NCBI GenBank assembly: GCA_032622095.1
Contig: CP136061.1
Span: 259,750,077 to 259,814,076 of the forward strand
DNA length: 64,000 nucleotides
Origin: Siphonodentalium dalli
Lineage: Eukaryota > Mollusca > Scaphopoda > Gadilida > Siphonodentaliidae
Direction: 5' to 3'
Shown: one piece after another, positions 1 to 11,292 of the stretch
How the letters are laid out: each line of letters starts with the position of its first letter
Numbering within the stretch: the stretch's first letter is position 1
Made by a program: the position numbers and the translations under genes
Notes under the pieces: model-generated
Database searches by the model: none
What the model was told of the DNA's origin: nothing
What the model saw: the letters and a program-made list of their open reading frames with translations, nothing else

Positions 1-265
1 CTGGGAAGTATCTATAGTCTCAAATTAACATTGTATTAGTTAATATTTCGTTTTTGGGAAGTTTCTATATCCGATAATTTGCAGAAGATAAAATGCATAC
101 TCGAGGCGAACATCATCAACTTCAATTGGGTAACTTCAATTTGATCCCAGGTCTCCCATGGCAGTTGAGATCTAAGCAGAATGAGGTCCCCAGTGGGTGA
201 ATTTGGTGACAATAGCCCACCGCCCGTGACAGCTTTCGCACAGTGTGAACATTTAAAATTGATAT
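1..265 (-). mobile_element. Family A TIR element, partial, cut by window edge
   Basis: The first ~125 bases are the reverse complement of the internal spacer of the family A copy at 37104-37555, and positions 130-175 match the reverse complement of its 37240-37290 part. The AGCAGAATGAGGTCC / GGGTGAATTTGGTGA hairpin arm follows at 175-210. The terminal TGTCTGTCATTTGC repeat is missing, so the right end is decayed, and the other end lies outside the window. Confidence 0.7.
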
Positions 266-332
266 TTGGTCAAAACAGAACTATAAAAGCCACACATAGG
301 GTTCGCAATTTTAAAACATTATCAGTTATATA

Positions 333-470
333 CCGCTGGTTAAGTGGTGGTGCTAATTTACTATGATGCGGGTGGGTCCTGGTAAATTACTGTGATGCTG
401 GTAAGACAAACTGATGTTGTTAAGAAAATTAACTTTTTGTATAAAGTTATTATTTTTGAGGTATTTGGCT
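333..470 (-). repeat. Short dispersed copy of the 29-bp satellite element
   Basis: Read on the minus strand, this holds the conserved left end (ATACCTCAAAAAT, then ACTTTATA, then AACAACATCAGTTTG), about two 29-bp repeat units (CCAGCATCACAGTAATTT and a diverged neighbour), and the right-boundary motif CCACTTAACCAG. The same left end precedes the ~20-unit array at 50.5 kb. It is therefore a separate, short member of that family and not part of a local satellite. Confidence 0.7.
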
Positions 471-706
471 AAACCTCGCAGGCGTTATGCAAAAACAATC
501 AAGTATAACACAAAATACATGAAACGTAGTCCCAGTTCTCATTTTCAATCAAATATGGTCATACAATTGTTGAAAGGAGGCACCAACAGAGGCACAATAC
601 TCAGAAAGACTTGAAAGCATGGAAGTTTGTTCAAAATGCCGACGATAATCGGTTCAGATTTACATCTGTGGAACTATGGTTCAGGTTTGATATAGGACGT
701 TGCGTT

Positions 707-925
707 TAGTGTGCCTGTCATTTGCAGAATAGGGTGGATTTAGTGATGCTAACGCACTATGCAGGATAGCGTCACTAAATTCACCCTCTGGGTACCTCAT
801 TCTGCTGAGTTGTGAGCAGAATGAGGTCCACAGAGGGTGAATTTGGTGATACTAGCCCGCTATGCGGGGTAGCATCACTAAATTCACCCTCTGGGGACCT
901 CATTCTGCAAATGACAGACACACTA
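707..925. mobile_element. Family A MITE, short copy
   Basis: A non-autonomous element with ~24-bp terminal inverted repeats beginning TAGTGTGCCTGTCATTTG and ending in the reverse complement (CAAATGACAGACACACTA). Inside are two stem-forming modules, each with an AATTTGGTGAT...ATCACTAAATTC stem and GCAGAATGAGGTCC / GGACCTCATTCTGC flanks. There is no coding capacity. Other copies lie at 35067-35441 and 37104-37555. Confidence 0.85.
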
Positions 926-964
926 TACTCAGGCTTGGTTGGGGCTTTTCCCAAGATGACGTAA

Positions 965-1245
965 TAAAAGGTTTCCAAACATCCATTACCCTACAGGGAG
1001 CGCCACACATATATAGAAGCATATAGAAGAGTGTCGTCTGCTCATGTTTGTCTGGGGCTCTCTATGGGTGAAATTATAAAATTGTTAAAGAATACAAGAA
1101 CAAATTATTAAAATTGTAAAAAATTGTTAGGCCAATGCATTCTCTTATATATGCGAGGCGACCTATGGTCGACTCGCATATATAAGAGAATGCATTGGCA
1201 CAGGGTAAAAAAAAATCCCGACTTCCGACTGGATTTGATATGTAG
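965..1245 (+). mobile_element. Family C element, truncated, with one hairpin module
   Basis: Matches 31270-31545 almost end to end: the ACATCCATTACCCT block, the GTTTGTCTGGGGCTCT block, an AT-rich spacer, the 69-bp hairpin (1131-1199), then ATCCCGACTTCCGACTGG. The left terminal repeat is missing here. The hairpin is the same module that occurs twice in each piggyBac-like MITE. Nothing in it codes. Confidence 0.8.
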
Positions 1246-1583
1246 GAAATGTGTGTGAGAATATCACATTTATAAAACAACAGGATGCAGATGAATACAA
1301 ATGTCTCCCAGACTGCGATGTGTATAATCTACACATGTATAATGAATACTGTCGCCTGTATTCTATGTTACAAACGTTGTTGTGTTTCGCTTGGGGAAAT
1401 TGTCAACACGGCATTGACCTCCGATATCGCAATTTAAATATAGGCAATCATTAAGTTGTGTTTGTAATTATTATCGGCGTTTAAAGAGACTAAATTTCGC
1501 ATTGTAATCAGCTGTTGCGTGCACAACAAATGAAATAGAGCCCAGTTTGAGACATGACCAATGGAATGAAGGAAATCCAACCA

Positions 1584-1983
1584 TTAACCCTTTACCCAAC
1601 AGAACGGCCCTGTGCCAATGCATTCTCTTATATATGCGAGTCGACCATAGGTCGCCTCGCATATATAAGAGAATGCATTGGCTTAACACATTAAAAATTA
1701 TAAGATTGTTAAAGAATGTAAGAAAAATGGTAAAAAGTGTTAAAAAAAGATTTTTTTTTAGGCCAATGCATTCTCTTATATATGCGAGGCGACCTATGGT
1801 CGACTCGCATATATAAGAGAATGCATTGGCACAGGGCATAACTATAACCACCACAATGTGTTCATTGAGCCGGTTCCAATGATATCCATATTTGTATGGT
1901 TTTATTGAGACAGACCCAAGATATTTTAGGCTGTTGAAGCTTTATTTGGCCGGTTTTGGCCGGTTTGTTGGGTAAAGGGTTAA
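1584..1983 (+). mobile_element. piggyBac-like MITE, full length (400 bp)
   Basis: Bounded on both sides by TTAA, with inverted termini CCCTTTACCCAACA / TGTTGGGTAAAGGG. A TTAA target with a terminus starting CCC is the hallmark of the piggyBac superfamily. Two near-palindromic 69-bp hairpins (1614-1682, 1762-1830) lie in opposite orientation about an AT-rich spacer, followed by an asymmetric ~150-bp right arm ending in two GGCCGGTTTTGGCCGG-type blocks. No transposase ORF is present, so movement would need a transposase supplied elsewhere. Confidence 0.9.
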
Positions 1984-2172
1984 TACAGAAATCAAACATG
2001 AAGAAAAGTTCCACAGACGTAAATCTGATAAGATCATCGTCGATATTTTTTAAACAGACCGTGAACATGGCTATGATGTCTTATTTGGTCCTGCAATTTG
2101 ATCCTCATTCTCCAATCAGAACGGACCAATTAGACAGTATTCACGTACAGGGCGAAACCTGGAGCCAACTGA

Positions 2173-2416
2173 TCATCTGGCGAAAATCACGTGGAACATC
2201 ACCAACAAGAAGGTCAAATAGGTCATACCAATCCACTGGGTATGGAGTTCTCCCCCTTGAGTCGGAGGTTTGTATGTTATCACTTGGATTTCTGACTGAT
2301 CGATGCACACCGGGGGTTTAGAACCCTCAAAGATCACAAGAATGACTTGAGCGGCGTCATACCCACAATTATCCGTAACTATGTCCATTAGACACTTCTT
2401 GGCATGACGTCGGAAT
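2173..2416 (-). CDS. Candidate terminal coding exon, secreted or GPI-anchored-like protein
   Basis: On the minus strand a pyrimidine-rich CTTTTCTTTTGTAG acceptor precedes an open frame of 80 codons ending in TGA (2175-2173); the first base completes a split codon, so the intron is phase 1. Cysteines fall at exon residues 8, 17 and 37, within motifs KKCLMDIVTDNCGYDAA and GSKPPVC. The last ~20 residues (WIGMTYLTFLLVMFHVIF) are strongly hydrophobic and followed only by Ala-Arg-stop, as in GPI-anchor signals or tail anchors. Phase-1 introns and spaced cysteines suit an extracellular protein. I recognise no named family and found no matching upstream exons, so the gene may be partial or dead. Confidence 0.5.
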
Positions 2417-2719
2417 CTACAAAAGAAAAGCTTAGATAAATCTCCAGCCCGTTGGTTAAAGGGGGAATGTGCACTAAAACCTGCCATTTATGGGACCATC
2501 TCCTATTATACTCATCAGAATATATGCAACAAATCAATCAATATGTCTGCAGTAATAAATTCATTTCAATTAATATGATTACGTCAGTACGTATGGACAA
2601 CCCAAAAACACGTACGTCCATCTATAAAATGAAAAATATATGTTTCATAGGAGTGGCTGTATTTCTGGGATATATACGATCACGCCAGTACGTATGGACC
2701 GTAGGACGGCGACATGTCA

Positions 2720-3275
2720 CTCTGTGTCCAAAGGTTCGCTAATCCCAAGGTTCATTATACCGAAGTTTCGCCATTCCCAAGGTTCTCTATATTCCTCGAT
2801 ATTCAGAAGGTTTTTATAACTTTTATTTTGAAGTTTCATTCTATATTCTAAAGTTTTGAGAGGTTTCTTTATCATAAGACTCTTTTTATGAAGGAAATAA
2901 CTTAAAGGTACTCAATCCGATAAGACGCTGCTAAATTACTCCTTCCTTGGTTTCGGTGGGGAAAAAAATATTTGATTAGTGTCGAGGAACCCACCCATCA
3001 AAGCTCAGCGTAATTAGATATCGATCTTTGCAGTTTGCTATTTTTATTGTTTCTGGGCCTGATCGTGCCAGAAGGACGAGGTCAAATGGGCGGTCTTCCA
3101 GATAAAGATGGATAACTGTAAAATCGTGGTAATAATAACTACTTGGTATTAGAGTTGTCCATCTTTTCTGGTTAAATACGCCCAGAATAGCAAACCTTCA
3201 GAATAGCGAACATTCGATGTCTGAATAAGAACCTTTGGAATAGCGAATATGGAACCTTCGAAATAATGAACGCGA
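2720..3275. repeat. Inverted repeat cluster enclosing a family D copy
   Basis: Positions 2725-2810 carry several CCAAGGTTCGCTA / CCCAAGGTTCTCTA-type motifs, and 3190-3275 carry the reverse complement (GGAATAGCGAA, GAACCTTTGG). Between them, 2902 to about 3170, is a family D relic with the CTTAAAGGTACTCAATCC terminus and the AGATGGATAACT internal block. The arrangement suggests D inserted into an older inverted-repeat element, or a composite. Confidence 0.5.
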
Positions 3276-3807
3276 TCCTGTATGAAGAGCCCATGACACG
3301 TCCATCAATAAATGTATACATGTTTCAATAGTTTCATGGGACTGTTTATATATACATATATAAGACTGGAGTAAAGTTGAGACCAACATGCCTTTGTTAA
3401 TTTTGGTGCCCAGATTTCAACGAAATTTGGTGTGGTGACTCAGGGTGCCCTGGCAGAGTGTAAAATGTCGTTAGTTTTTCTAAATTTTGATTTAAACAAA
3501 TTTAAATGAATAAAAAAAATATGAACATATGTGAATATTCAGGTACAAATAAACCTATTTGCACGAGAATATGTTGCAGCACCAGATATAGAGGAATGTG
3601 AGCTACAGTTAGACATGGGTCAGAGTGAGATATTGCCTCTAACATTTCTCTAATTTCCAGACCAATATCCATGGCGCCAGTCAATCGATATTAGCCATAT
3701 AGCACATTTTACTATATTTCTTCAAAATGCAATCATCAGGTGAAGGTTGAATCTGGCCAAGCGACCAATTTTCAAGGCAAAATTATTTTAATTTAATTTT
3801 TGCAATT

Positions 3808-4242
3808 TTAAAGGTACTCAATCCAAATTAACCCTCGCAGATTATTATTTCCTTGACTTCGGAGGTGAAAAATATTTGATTCAAGTCGAGGAACCCACAA
3901 CATCAAAGCTCATAGTGATCAGATACCGATTTTTTAAATCTATCATTTAAATTTTTTAGTGGCCCAGCAAACAGCAGACGAGAATACTTTTTCTGACCAA
4001 ATAGCAGATGAAGATGGATAATTCTAAAATCAACTGTTTTTGTGTGTGTGTGTCAGATGTTTGACAAATCAGCAATATTCGTTGAGCAAAAAGTTGATAA
4101 ATTACAATTTTATGCTATAATTGACTGCAGTTTTTTTTAGCAATTAATCGATTCTGTCAACTGAAGCGGCATTTCAAAAAATCTTCTTGTTGTTGGAATC
4201 TGATGATATGGGGACTATTGATTCGGATTGAGGACCTTTAAG
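3808..4242 (+). mobile_element. Family D TIR element, complete copy
   Basis: Begins TTAAAGGTACTCAATCC and ends with the imperfect inverse GGATTGAGGACCTTTAA. The interior shares the blocks TTTGATTCAAGTCGAGGAAC and GATGAAGATGGATAA with the copies at 2902-3170 and 11405-11700 (reverse). About 435 bp, no ORF of note. The superfamily is not clear; the TTAA-like ends are suggestive only. Confidence 0.65.
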
Positions 4243-5727
4243 GGAAAAATATCTTTATTGGATAAATTTACATATAATACTGAATACATTTTTATGAAAA
4301 CGGGTTACGTGGATGGGGCACAATGACTCAATGAGACATAATGTATGGCCTGCGGTAGGATCCAACTTCAGTAGATCATAGGCACTTCAAAAATGAATGA
4401 GATAATTTGCCAAATGACTATTGTTTTGGGGCTGGAGTGGATAAATATTTTAGATCAAACAAACTGATGTCATTGTGCGATAGTGATATGTTTGGTGCAT
4501 TTCCTATATGGTTACTACTTAGGGGTGACCCCTTCTGTGAAGTAGATGATAAGAAACAAGTATTAAGGGTGGTCCCAGCTCGAGATTGCATGCTTGATCG
4601 TGACGTTTGTGAGCTTTTATCGTACTCTCAGATGTCTAATCATTGTGATGGTCAACAATAGTGATAGCGGAGACCTAGACTGAAATTAACAATATTGATG
4701 GAAATTTAATTCTATATATGTCTCTTTGCCAAAAAACTTAATGATCGTTGAGAATTTTATCTAAAATTACTAATCATGCGACACATGCTGACACTATTGG
4801 TTAATAGGCATCTGATAGTATATGAACATTTTAATAATTGCCCGGGAGGAATGGCATTATTCTTGACAGGCATAGATACATAGATGTTCATGGCATGGTC
4901 TGAGAAAATGTTACTAGATTAAACATTTATATGATTGCCTCATTACTACATTAGTCATGTACATGTATAACTAGAAGGTCGTGACAGTTCAACTAAGTTG
5001 GCCTGGAATTATTATGTTTAGCATACATATTATTCCAATCGCAATGTGTCAAGTCGACAATAGCAAGTACGCAGGGCTATATTTAATAATTTTTCCACAA
5101 ATAGCCACTAGTTAATATATATATGCTAGCCATGCTGATCAAGCTCCCGCTTTATGCTTAAGGTTTAAATCGAGAACACAGTGTTAAAATCATGAATTAT
5201 TTAATATGTGAGAATGCTAAAACTAATCACTGTGCAATATAATTATTAAATTTAACTTGATGTGTCCATCACAGGAAACAGAATTCATACACACAGATGG
5301 AAAGTTGGCCCGGAAGCATATCCTCTCACCAGTCACTGCATGAACTATGCAGTGTGCCAAGACCAAGTGGGATTGGGAGATGTTCTTCTTTTCCTTCACT
5401 CAACAAGAAGATAAATGACTCACTTTGTTAGTCACCAAACCACTGGGCTTCACATGTTTGTTACATCTGTGTGTCGAGTCTGTTGACTGTAGATGGCTAG
5501 AATTGTATTTTGACCTGAGTCACATTCAAAGTGAGTGGGTGAGGCTGAAGTCGTTGATAACTAAATTTAGTAATCTGTAATCACTAAATTGACTAATACA
5601 ATCCTAATATTATTAGATTAGTAAGCCACATGGACGCTTTCACCGATTACTGCGTCCACAAGTTCCAGCTACGCGCTACGTTCGAGTTCAACGGTTCATG
5701 ACTGAACTATACGGTGTCAGACCGGTT
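4243..5727. other. Low-feature interval
   Basis: AT-rich sequence without a recognisable gene or repeat. An 84-codon ORF on the plus strand (4407-4661, six cysteines, no recognised motif) is within chance expectation. Confidence 0.5.
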
Positions 5728-6008
5728 TTCCGAAGACCTATTACTACGAAGGCCCACAACTCCGAAGACCCGATTCTCCGACGGCCCACAACTCCGAAGA
5801 CCCGATTCTCCGACGGCCCATAACTCCGAAGACCCGATTCTCCGACGGCCCATAACTCCGAAGATCCGATTCTCCGAAAGCCCATAACTCCGAAGGGCCG
5901 ATTCTCCGAAGACCTATAACTCCGAAGACCTATAACTCCGAAGGGCCGATTCTCCGACGGCCCATAACTCCGAAGGTCCGATTCTCCGAAGGTCCGATTC
6001 TCCGAAGA
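5728..6008. repeat. Minisatellite, 16/33-bp unit
   Basis: Alternating half-units GATTCTCCGAAGACC / GGCCCATAACTCCGAA repeat about 16 times with small substitutions. The 65-codon minus ORF across it (5688-5885) is a repeat by-product. Confidence 0.9.
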
Positions 6009-6053
6009 TTTTGTTTTATCGGGGTATTATCGTTTACTAAATAGTGTACAGTC

Positions 6054-6245
6054 CAGTGGCGAAGCCAAGGGGTCCCAAAATTCCCACTGCCCCCATTAAA
6101 CCTCTACTTGCTATTTCAGACAATATGGGCCCTTACCAAAACATGTCCAATGTCATGTAAACGCCCGGAAATCGTTCATGGGGAATCAAAATATTCAAAC
6201 TTTTCCTACTGCCCCCACCTAAATGGGAATCCTGGCCCGCCACTG
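6054..6245 (+). mobile_element. hAT-like non-autonomous element
   Basis: Termini CAGTGGCGAAGCCAAGG and CCTGGCCCGCCACTG form inverted repeats of the CAGTGGCGGA(G/T)CCAGG type common in hAT elements. 192 bp, no ORF. I could not see a convincing 8-bp target duplication. Confidence 0.65.
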
Positions 6246-6396
6246 ACTATACACCATATACTATAACGTTACGTTGGCCCATGATATGCCAGAGTAAAAT
6301 GTACAGGGGTGAATTGGGAAGAACTTGTCGCCCCTGTGCATGTTAGGCTACTCTGACATTCTTGCAGCGTTTCGTTATAATATACCCGGTGCACAC

Positions 6397-6645
6397 CAGT
6401 GGCGGAGCCAGGGTTCCCATTTAGGGGTGCACATTAATTAGCATATGTGGGGGATATATGGGGGATATATCATGCATATGATATGCCGAAAGCATATCAC
6501 GAAGGCCTGATTTGGGGAGCGCATACATGGGAGGGGTCGCCCCCAATCGTTGGTCCGGGGGCTCCCCTGGGCAGGAACACTGTGAATATTTGAATGCCTA
6601 GGAGGGATTTCCTGACGTTTACATGACATTTGACATGTTTTTTTG
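6397..6645 (-). mobile_element. Second hAT-like copy, inverted relative to the first
   Basis: Starts CCAGTGGCGGAGCCAGGGTT. Read on the minus strand its interior (CAAATGTCATGTAAACG, GGAAATC, ATTCAAATATTCA) matches the 6054-6245 copy, ending TAAATGGGAACCCTGGC. The far end is not preserved. It carries an extra ATATATCCCCCATATATCCC segment that the first copy lacks. Confidence 0.6.
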
Positions 6646-8339
6646 TGGGCGGTCTTCCCTAGGGCCACATTGACCCCGCCAAAACCGGTCCAGGTGAAAA
6701 CAGACTTACAATTGAACAATAACAGAACAAGTCAAATCGCCGTGGTGAGCAGTCTGCACAGACCAGTCCACATTCCATTCCAGTGACCTTCATTTTCATA
6801 TTTTTTTCAGTCACAGATTCGTCATTGAGTTTCTTTCCGACTGACTGATTTTCACTTTGAACACAGTTCACGTCAACTTCAAAACAACTTAACAAGTTGT
6901 TGTTGTTGACATGTTGTTATTCTTCTTCTTCTTTTGACTGCTTTGACTCTAAAGTCATTCCAGTAATTGGCTCGTAGTGCTATCTTCGCTTGTGCTTTCT
7001 CGTTTGTTCTCAACGCTTGCGTGCTGTGATACCGTTGTACATTTAAAATACGAGCGATAACAATAACAAGCAATTCCATTTCAAATTTCGCAAACAAGAG
7101 AGCGCCACCATTTTGTAACGAAATTACGTCATCATTTCCAACGTTGCTATGGCCTGCCAGGGGACGTAATATTCTAACTGTAACGGTACGGAATCTGGCG
7201 AGGTTTGCCGAATGCTATGCGCCCGCGTCAGCTAAATCCACATTAAGCATTTAATTTTGAATACGGTTGATTTTGTTTTTCAAATTTAATAGTGTTGCTA
7301 CAGGGAGGCTGATTGAAGAAGAAAAATAAATTCGTTTTATTAATTTGACAATTCTATTCCAACATGGCGGCCACCATAGGGCCCCATAGGTCTGAATCGC
7401 CCGGATGTAAAAAACAAAATTTCATGTTGATAGTGTATAGAAATTACTGACGTCACAACTATACTTGCGTCGCTTATGTTACTGTAAAACAACCCTTTGG
7501 GTTGTGATAATTACCATGTTGATTGCATCGTTCATAGAGCACATGAGTGTATTTTGCACTAATCCAGGGCTAAAATTCATTAATTTGTTGCATATATTAT
7601 GTTCAGTATAACAGGAGATGGTCCCATTAATGGCAGGATTCAGTGTACATATATAGGACCCCCCCCCTTAAAGACCACCAAGACATTCGCGAGGCAATTG
7701 GCATTCCGCCGATCAATTAGTAAATATCAACTTGAGAGAATAGCGAGATGGTGGTTGTGTGTTTGTATGTGGGATTGGGGGGGGGGGTGTAACACAGAAA
7801 GCACTGAAATGTCATCTCCTTCACGTATTAGCGTATCTCAACTAAAACATATATATATATATATATTAAAACTAATATTAAGGCAATATCTAGAGCGTCA
7901 TGAGTGCAGCCTTTGCTGCAAACAATTTAATGAGTAGAAACGTTTTCTTTATTTTAGAGTTATATTGTGGAAAGCACAATACTGATGGCGCTGTTTTTAA
8001 TGATGTGTAACCTCAATTTGACCAATGTACAACTGCATTCGTAATTGTCCATCAGTAGGGAATTTGTGTCAATGTCTATTAATCTGTTTATGTCCGACCA
8101 GGATTTGGCATCTATCGGGCTCGACAGAGCTTCGCCCAATAGATATAAAATCCCCCTCACGAACATAAACAATTTAATGAATTTTATGAGATAATTAACC
8201 TCATCCACGATTATAGGGGATTGTGATATTTACAAAGAATTGAAATTCTTAACAGAAATATCGATATTTTATATGGGAGATTGTGTCGAAATATATTTAC
8301 TGGGAACTAATACAATTTATTGGAGGAATTTACGGAATT
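6646..8339. other. Mostly unassigned; possible minus-strand 5' exon
   Basis: On the minus strand an open frame runs from about 6895 down and contains a consensus GTAAGT donor at about 6675-6670, with a Cys-rich end (MECGLVCADCSPRR). Upstream on that strand (7100-7160) are an ACGTCAT CRE-like site and a GTTGCTATGG half X-box. No ATG starts the frame near its beginning. The rest (7160-8340) shows short poly-C/poly-G tracts near 7660 and 7780 and an (AT)n run at 7850. Confidence 0.2.
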
Positions 8340-8369
8340 TATACAATTATATAAACGGAATTTACCGTA

Positions 8370-8500
8370 ACGTTTACGGCTGATTCAACGGCATTATAGC
8401 TGCCGGCACTTTATGCTGTAATATTTACGGTTGATCCCAACGGCATCATAGCTGCCGGTAATTTATGCCGTAAATTTTTACGGGATTTTTTCACAGTGTA
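8370..8500. repeat. Short tandem/inverted repeat with CACAGTGT end
   Basis: Two ~65-bp units share TTTACGG, CAACGGCAT(T/C)ATAGCTGCCGG and TTTATGC(T/C)GTAA. The block ends TTTTTTCACAGTGTATAC, the style of terminus seen on many MITEs. The other end is not clear. Confidence 0.45.
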
Positions 8501-8684
8501 TACATGTAGGTGCAGCAAATGCGAACGAACATTTCTCAATAAATTTCATTCGGTGTGAATGTGATCGACATGCCAGGTCATGCGCACGGGTGTAGATATC
8601 AAACAATATGTGATCCTCCGTAGGATAGGGTATCATATAATATGTGATCCTCGTCTCAGGAATCACTCGTGGCTCAATGAAGGC

Positions 8685-8766
8685 AGGATCATATATCAAA
8701 ATGAGAGGATATGGTGATCCCATGAAAAGGGGATCACCATATCCTCTCATTTTGATATGTGATCCT
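8685..8766. repeat. Long hairpin, ~37-bp arms
   Basis: AGGATCATATATCAAAATGA...GGTGATCCC is followed after a 7-base loop (ATGAAAA) by its reverse complement with a single mismatch. Related GTGATCCTCCGTAGGAT palindromes lie at 8610 and 9095, so this may be the core of a decayed palindromic element. Confidence 0.8.
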
Positions 8767-8792
8767 AAAATAAGAAAATATTTTTATTAACT

Positions 8793-8893
8793 AAATAACG
8801 GAGATATTTGAAGAAGTGTTTTTGACGAAATAACGGAAATATTTGAAGAAGTTATTTTGACGAAATAACGGAAATATTTGAAGAAGTGTTTTA
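8793..8893. repeat. 35-bp tandem repeat, 3 copies
   Basis: AAATAACGGAAATATTTGAA + GAAGTGTTTTTGACG repeats three times with few changes; starts at about 8793, 8828 and 8863. Confidence 0.85.
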
Positions 8894-9919
8894 AAGAGCG
8901 TACCCCAAACCGCCCCCAAAACCACCCACCCTACAGAAGAATTTGACTTATATTTCACCAGAGTCGATCTATTGTGGTGTTGTAATTTCTCATACAAATC
9001 GCCGTTATTTAGTAAAGGGACATTCTTTATAGAGTTATTACCTTTCATATAAAATCACTAAAACAGATAAAGATCTCATATCAAAACCTATGTTATCCTC
9101 CGTAGGATCAGATATCGTTTATAGTCTACACTCGTGCGCATTAGGTGGACATGCAGGTAATTATCGTCACCATATAACCATACATACGTGCAAGTTGCAT
9201 GTAGCAAAACATCTACATTTTCTGTATTCTTCATAGTAATGATGTAGGAGGCCATAGCGCCCCGGCTACAATTTCTAACCTCTTGGTGTTGGTCTCGTAT
9301 ACACTGTACATTTCTTTCATACACTGGAACGAAAATACACCATTTCATCAGTCACTTCATTGTGACCATTCGTGTTAGTCATAATACCATTTTTTTATCA
9401 TTATATTTTTCTTTGCCGATGTATGTTTTTGGTCATGTACTTCTTCTGGCTGTCGACGTGTAAATGTATTCCACCACCACACAACATTTATATATCACAT
9501 GAAACCCCAATAATAGCATTGAAAAATCCATTGCATATTTTCTTATCTCTCACTAGTGGGTAATCGCTGCGTGCTTCTCGTGATACCATCGCGCCAAGTA
9601 AATTACCACGCGGATTAATACTATTTGGAAAAGCCGCGCTTGGCACCAATACCAGACAATGCAAAATGATTGCTTTTTTCATTAAAGTTCAATAATTGTC
9701 CAACTGCGTTGCACTAACGAAAATAGTCACAAAAACAAAGAGGCAAATTGGGGGACTTTATGTTTCGTCACAAGGCGCAATACTGTCGTAGACGGTGTGA
9801 AGCGTCTCAGCCAACGCCGTGCATGTATGCATTTCACATGCATTTTTCAGCTTCTTTTAAAGATTTTGATCTGTTAAAAAGGCATACAGCTCTAGTTTTT
9901 CTCATGTGATAAACAAGAT
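8894..9919. other. Low-feature interval
   Basis: No convincing gene, repeat or structural element seen. Several 60-90 codon ORFs on both strands look random. Confidence 0.5.
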
Positions 9920-10336
9920 CTTCAACTCGTTATGTTGGGATATAAGATGTTATGAAACTCCTTTTATAAATTTGATTCACTACTCGGCTATACGACTCGT
10001 TGTGAATCAAATTTATCAAACTCGTTCATAAAATCTTATATCCCAACATAACTCGTTCATAAAATCTTATATCCCAACATAACTCGTTCATAAAATCTTA
10101 TATCCCAACATAACTCGTTCATAAAATCTTATATCCCAACATAACTCGTTCATAAAATCTTATATCCCAACATAACTCGTTCATAAAATCTTATATCCCA
10201 ACATAACTCGTTCATAAAATCTTATATCCCAACATAACTCGTTCATAAAATCTTATATCCCAACATAACTCGTTCATAAAATCTTATATCCCATCATAAC
10301 TCGTTCATAAAATCTTATATCCCAACATAACTCGTT
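9910..10336. repeat. 31-bp minisatellite with inverted leader
   Basis: From 10018 the unit AACTCGTTCATAAAATCTTA + TATCCCAACAT repeats about ten times with almost no divergence. Just upstream (9918-9952) lies an inverted unit (ACTCGTTATGTTGGGATATA), then an inverted TTTGATTCAC / GTGAATCAAA pair (9970-10015), so the array sits on one arm of a hairpin. Confidence 0.9.
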
Positions 10337-11292
10337 GGAGATCCTCTATAATCTGAAATGTCCTTTTCAACCTCACCGCCGCATATGTACACTATATACA
10401 TAAACTACCTTGAGCAAGATTATTCTCCATTTCTATTTGATCACCCTACCGCAGTGTTTAACATCACTTTGACAAAAGTAGAGATTCATGACATGGTCCA
10501 TTAGAAACCTGACATGAGTTATAGATACATAATTGTCAATAAATGGGACGTATAATTGTATGACATTTAAAGATCCACTTAATTTTCGAGTCACCGATAA
10601 TATTATTTTTATTCTGCCTTGATATTCGGTTTTAGAAACAATCTATGACATAAAATATGATTAAAATACTATAATTCAGCACCGTTTGGAACGTCTGTGT
10701 CTCAGCAGGGGCCCATAGAGTAATATAAAATAGCTGAAATTATAGAACATTTCCCCCGTTTCGATCCCAGAATGCAACATAATTCAAACTAAGATATATA
10801 GTTATATTTTCATTGAAAATAATAGACTTTGAAGAACTTTCCAGATAAAACTTAAGCACAGAAAACACGTCGGTATCTCAACAAATACAACATATTCACA
10901 GTTTATTACACCGGATATGTTGATAATACAATGTGTTTGAGCTTCCCCTTTCAAATGGTATTTGAAATGGCATATATTTTATAAAATGTGATCTGGGGGT
11001 TCGAAAATTAAGTGGGAATATACCCATTGATAGGGAATAAACGATATTTTACCGTGACTCACTTGGAAAATTATCACAGAATGATTTGATACTAAATTCG
11101 ACCCGTCTCAGATCTATAGTGCTTCGTAGTATATGCTCACGCTGTGTGAGTCCTTTACATTTGTCGACAACATCCCTCATGCATTTCACTATCTCAACTA
11201 GTTCATGTTCTCTGAAAGGAAAAAAAGCTGGAACATTCAAATTCAATTTGTCAGATATGGAAATTATGCAAAACTTGTGGTCTGTGATTCAA
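10337..11292. other. Low-feature interval
   Basis: AT-rich, no gene seen. Overlapping ORFs at 11049-11379 on both strands have no recognisable motif. Confidence 0.5.

Noticed and set aside
3502-3684. Minus ORF (DIGLEIREMLEAISHSD) as a host exon
   Set aside because: Looks protein-like, but no supporting splice sites or homologous pattern were found and length is within chance.
4407-4661. Plus ORF with six cysteines as a secreted peptide
   Set aside because: No signal peptide, no splice signal and no repeat of the cysteine pattern elsewhere; length is within chance.
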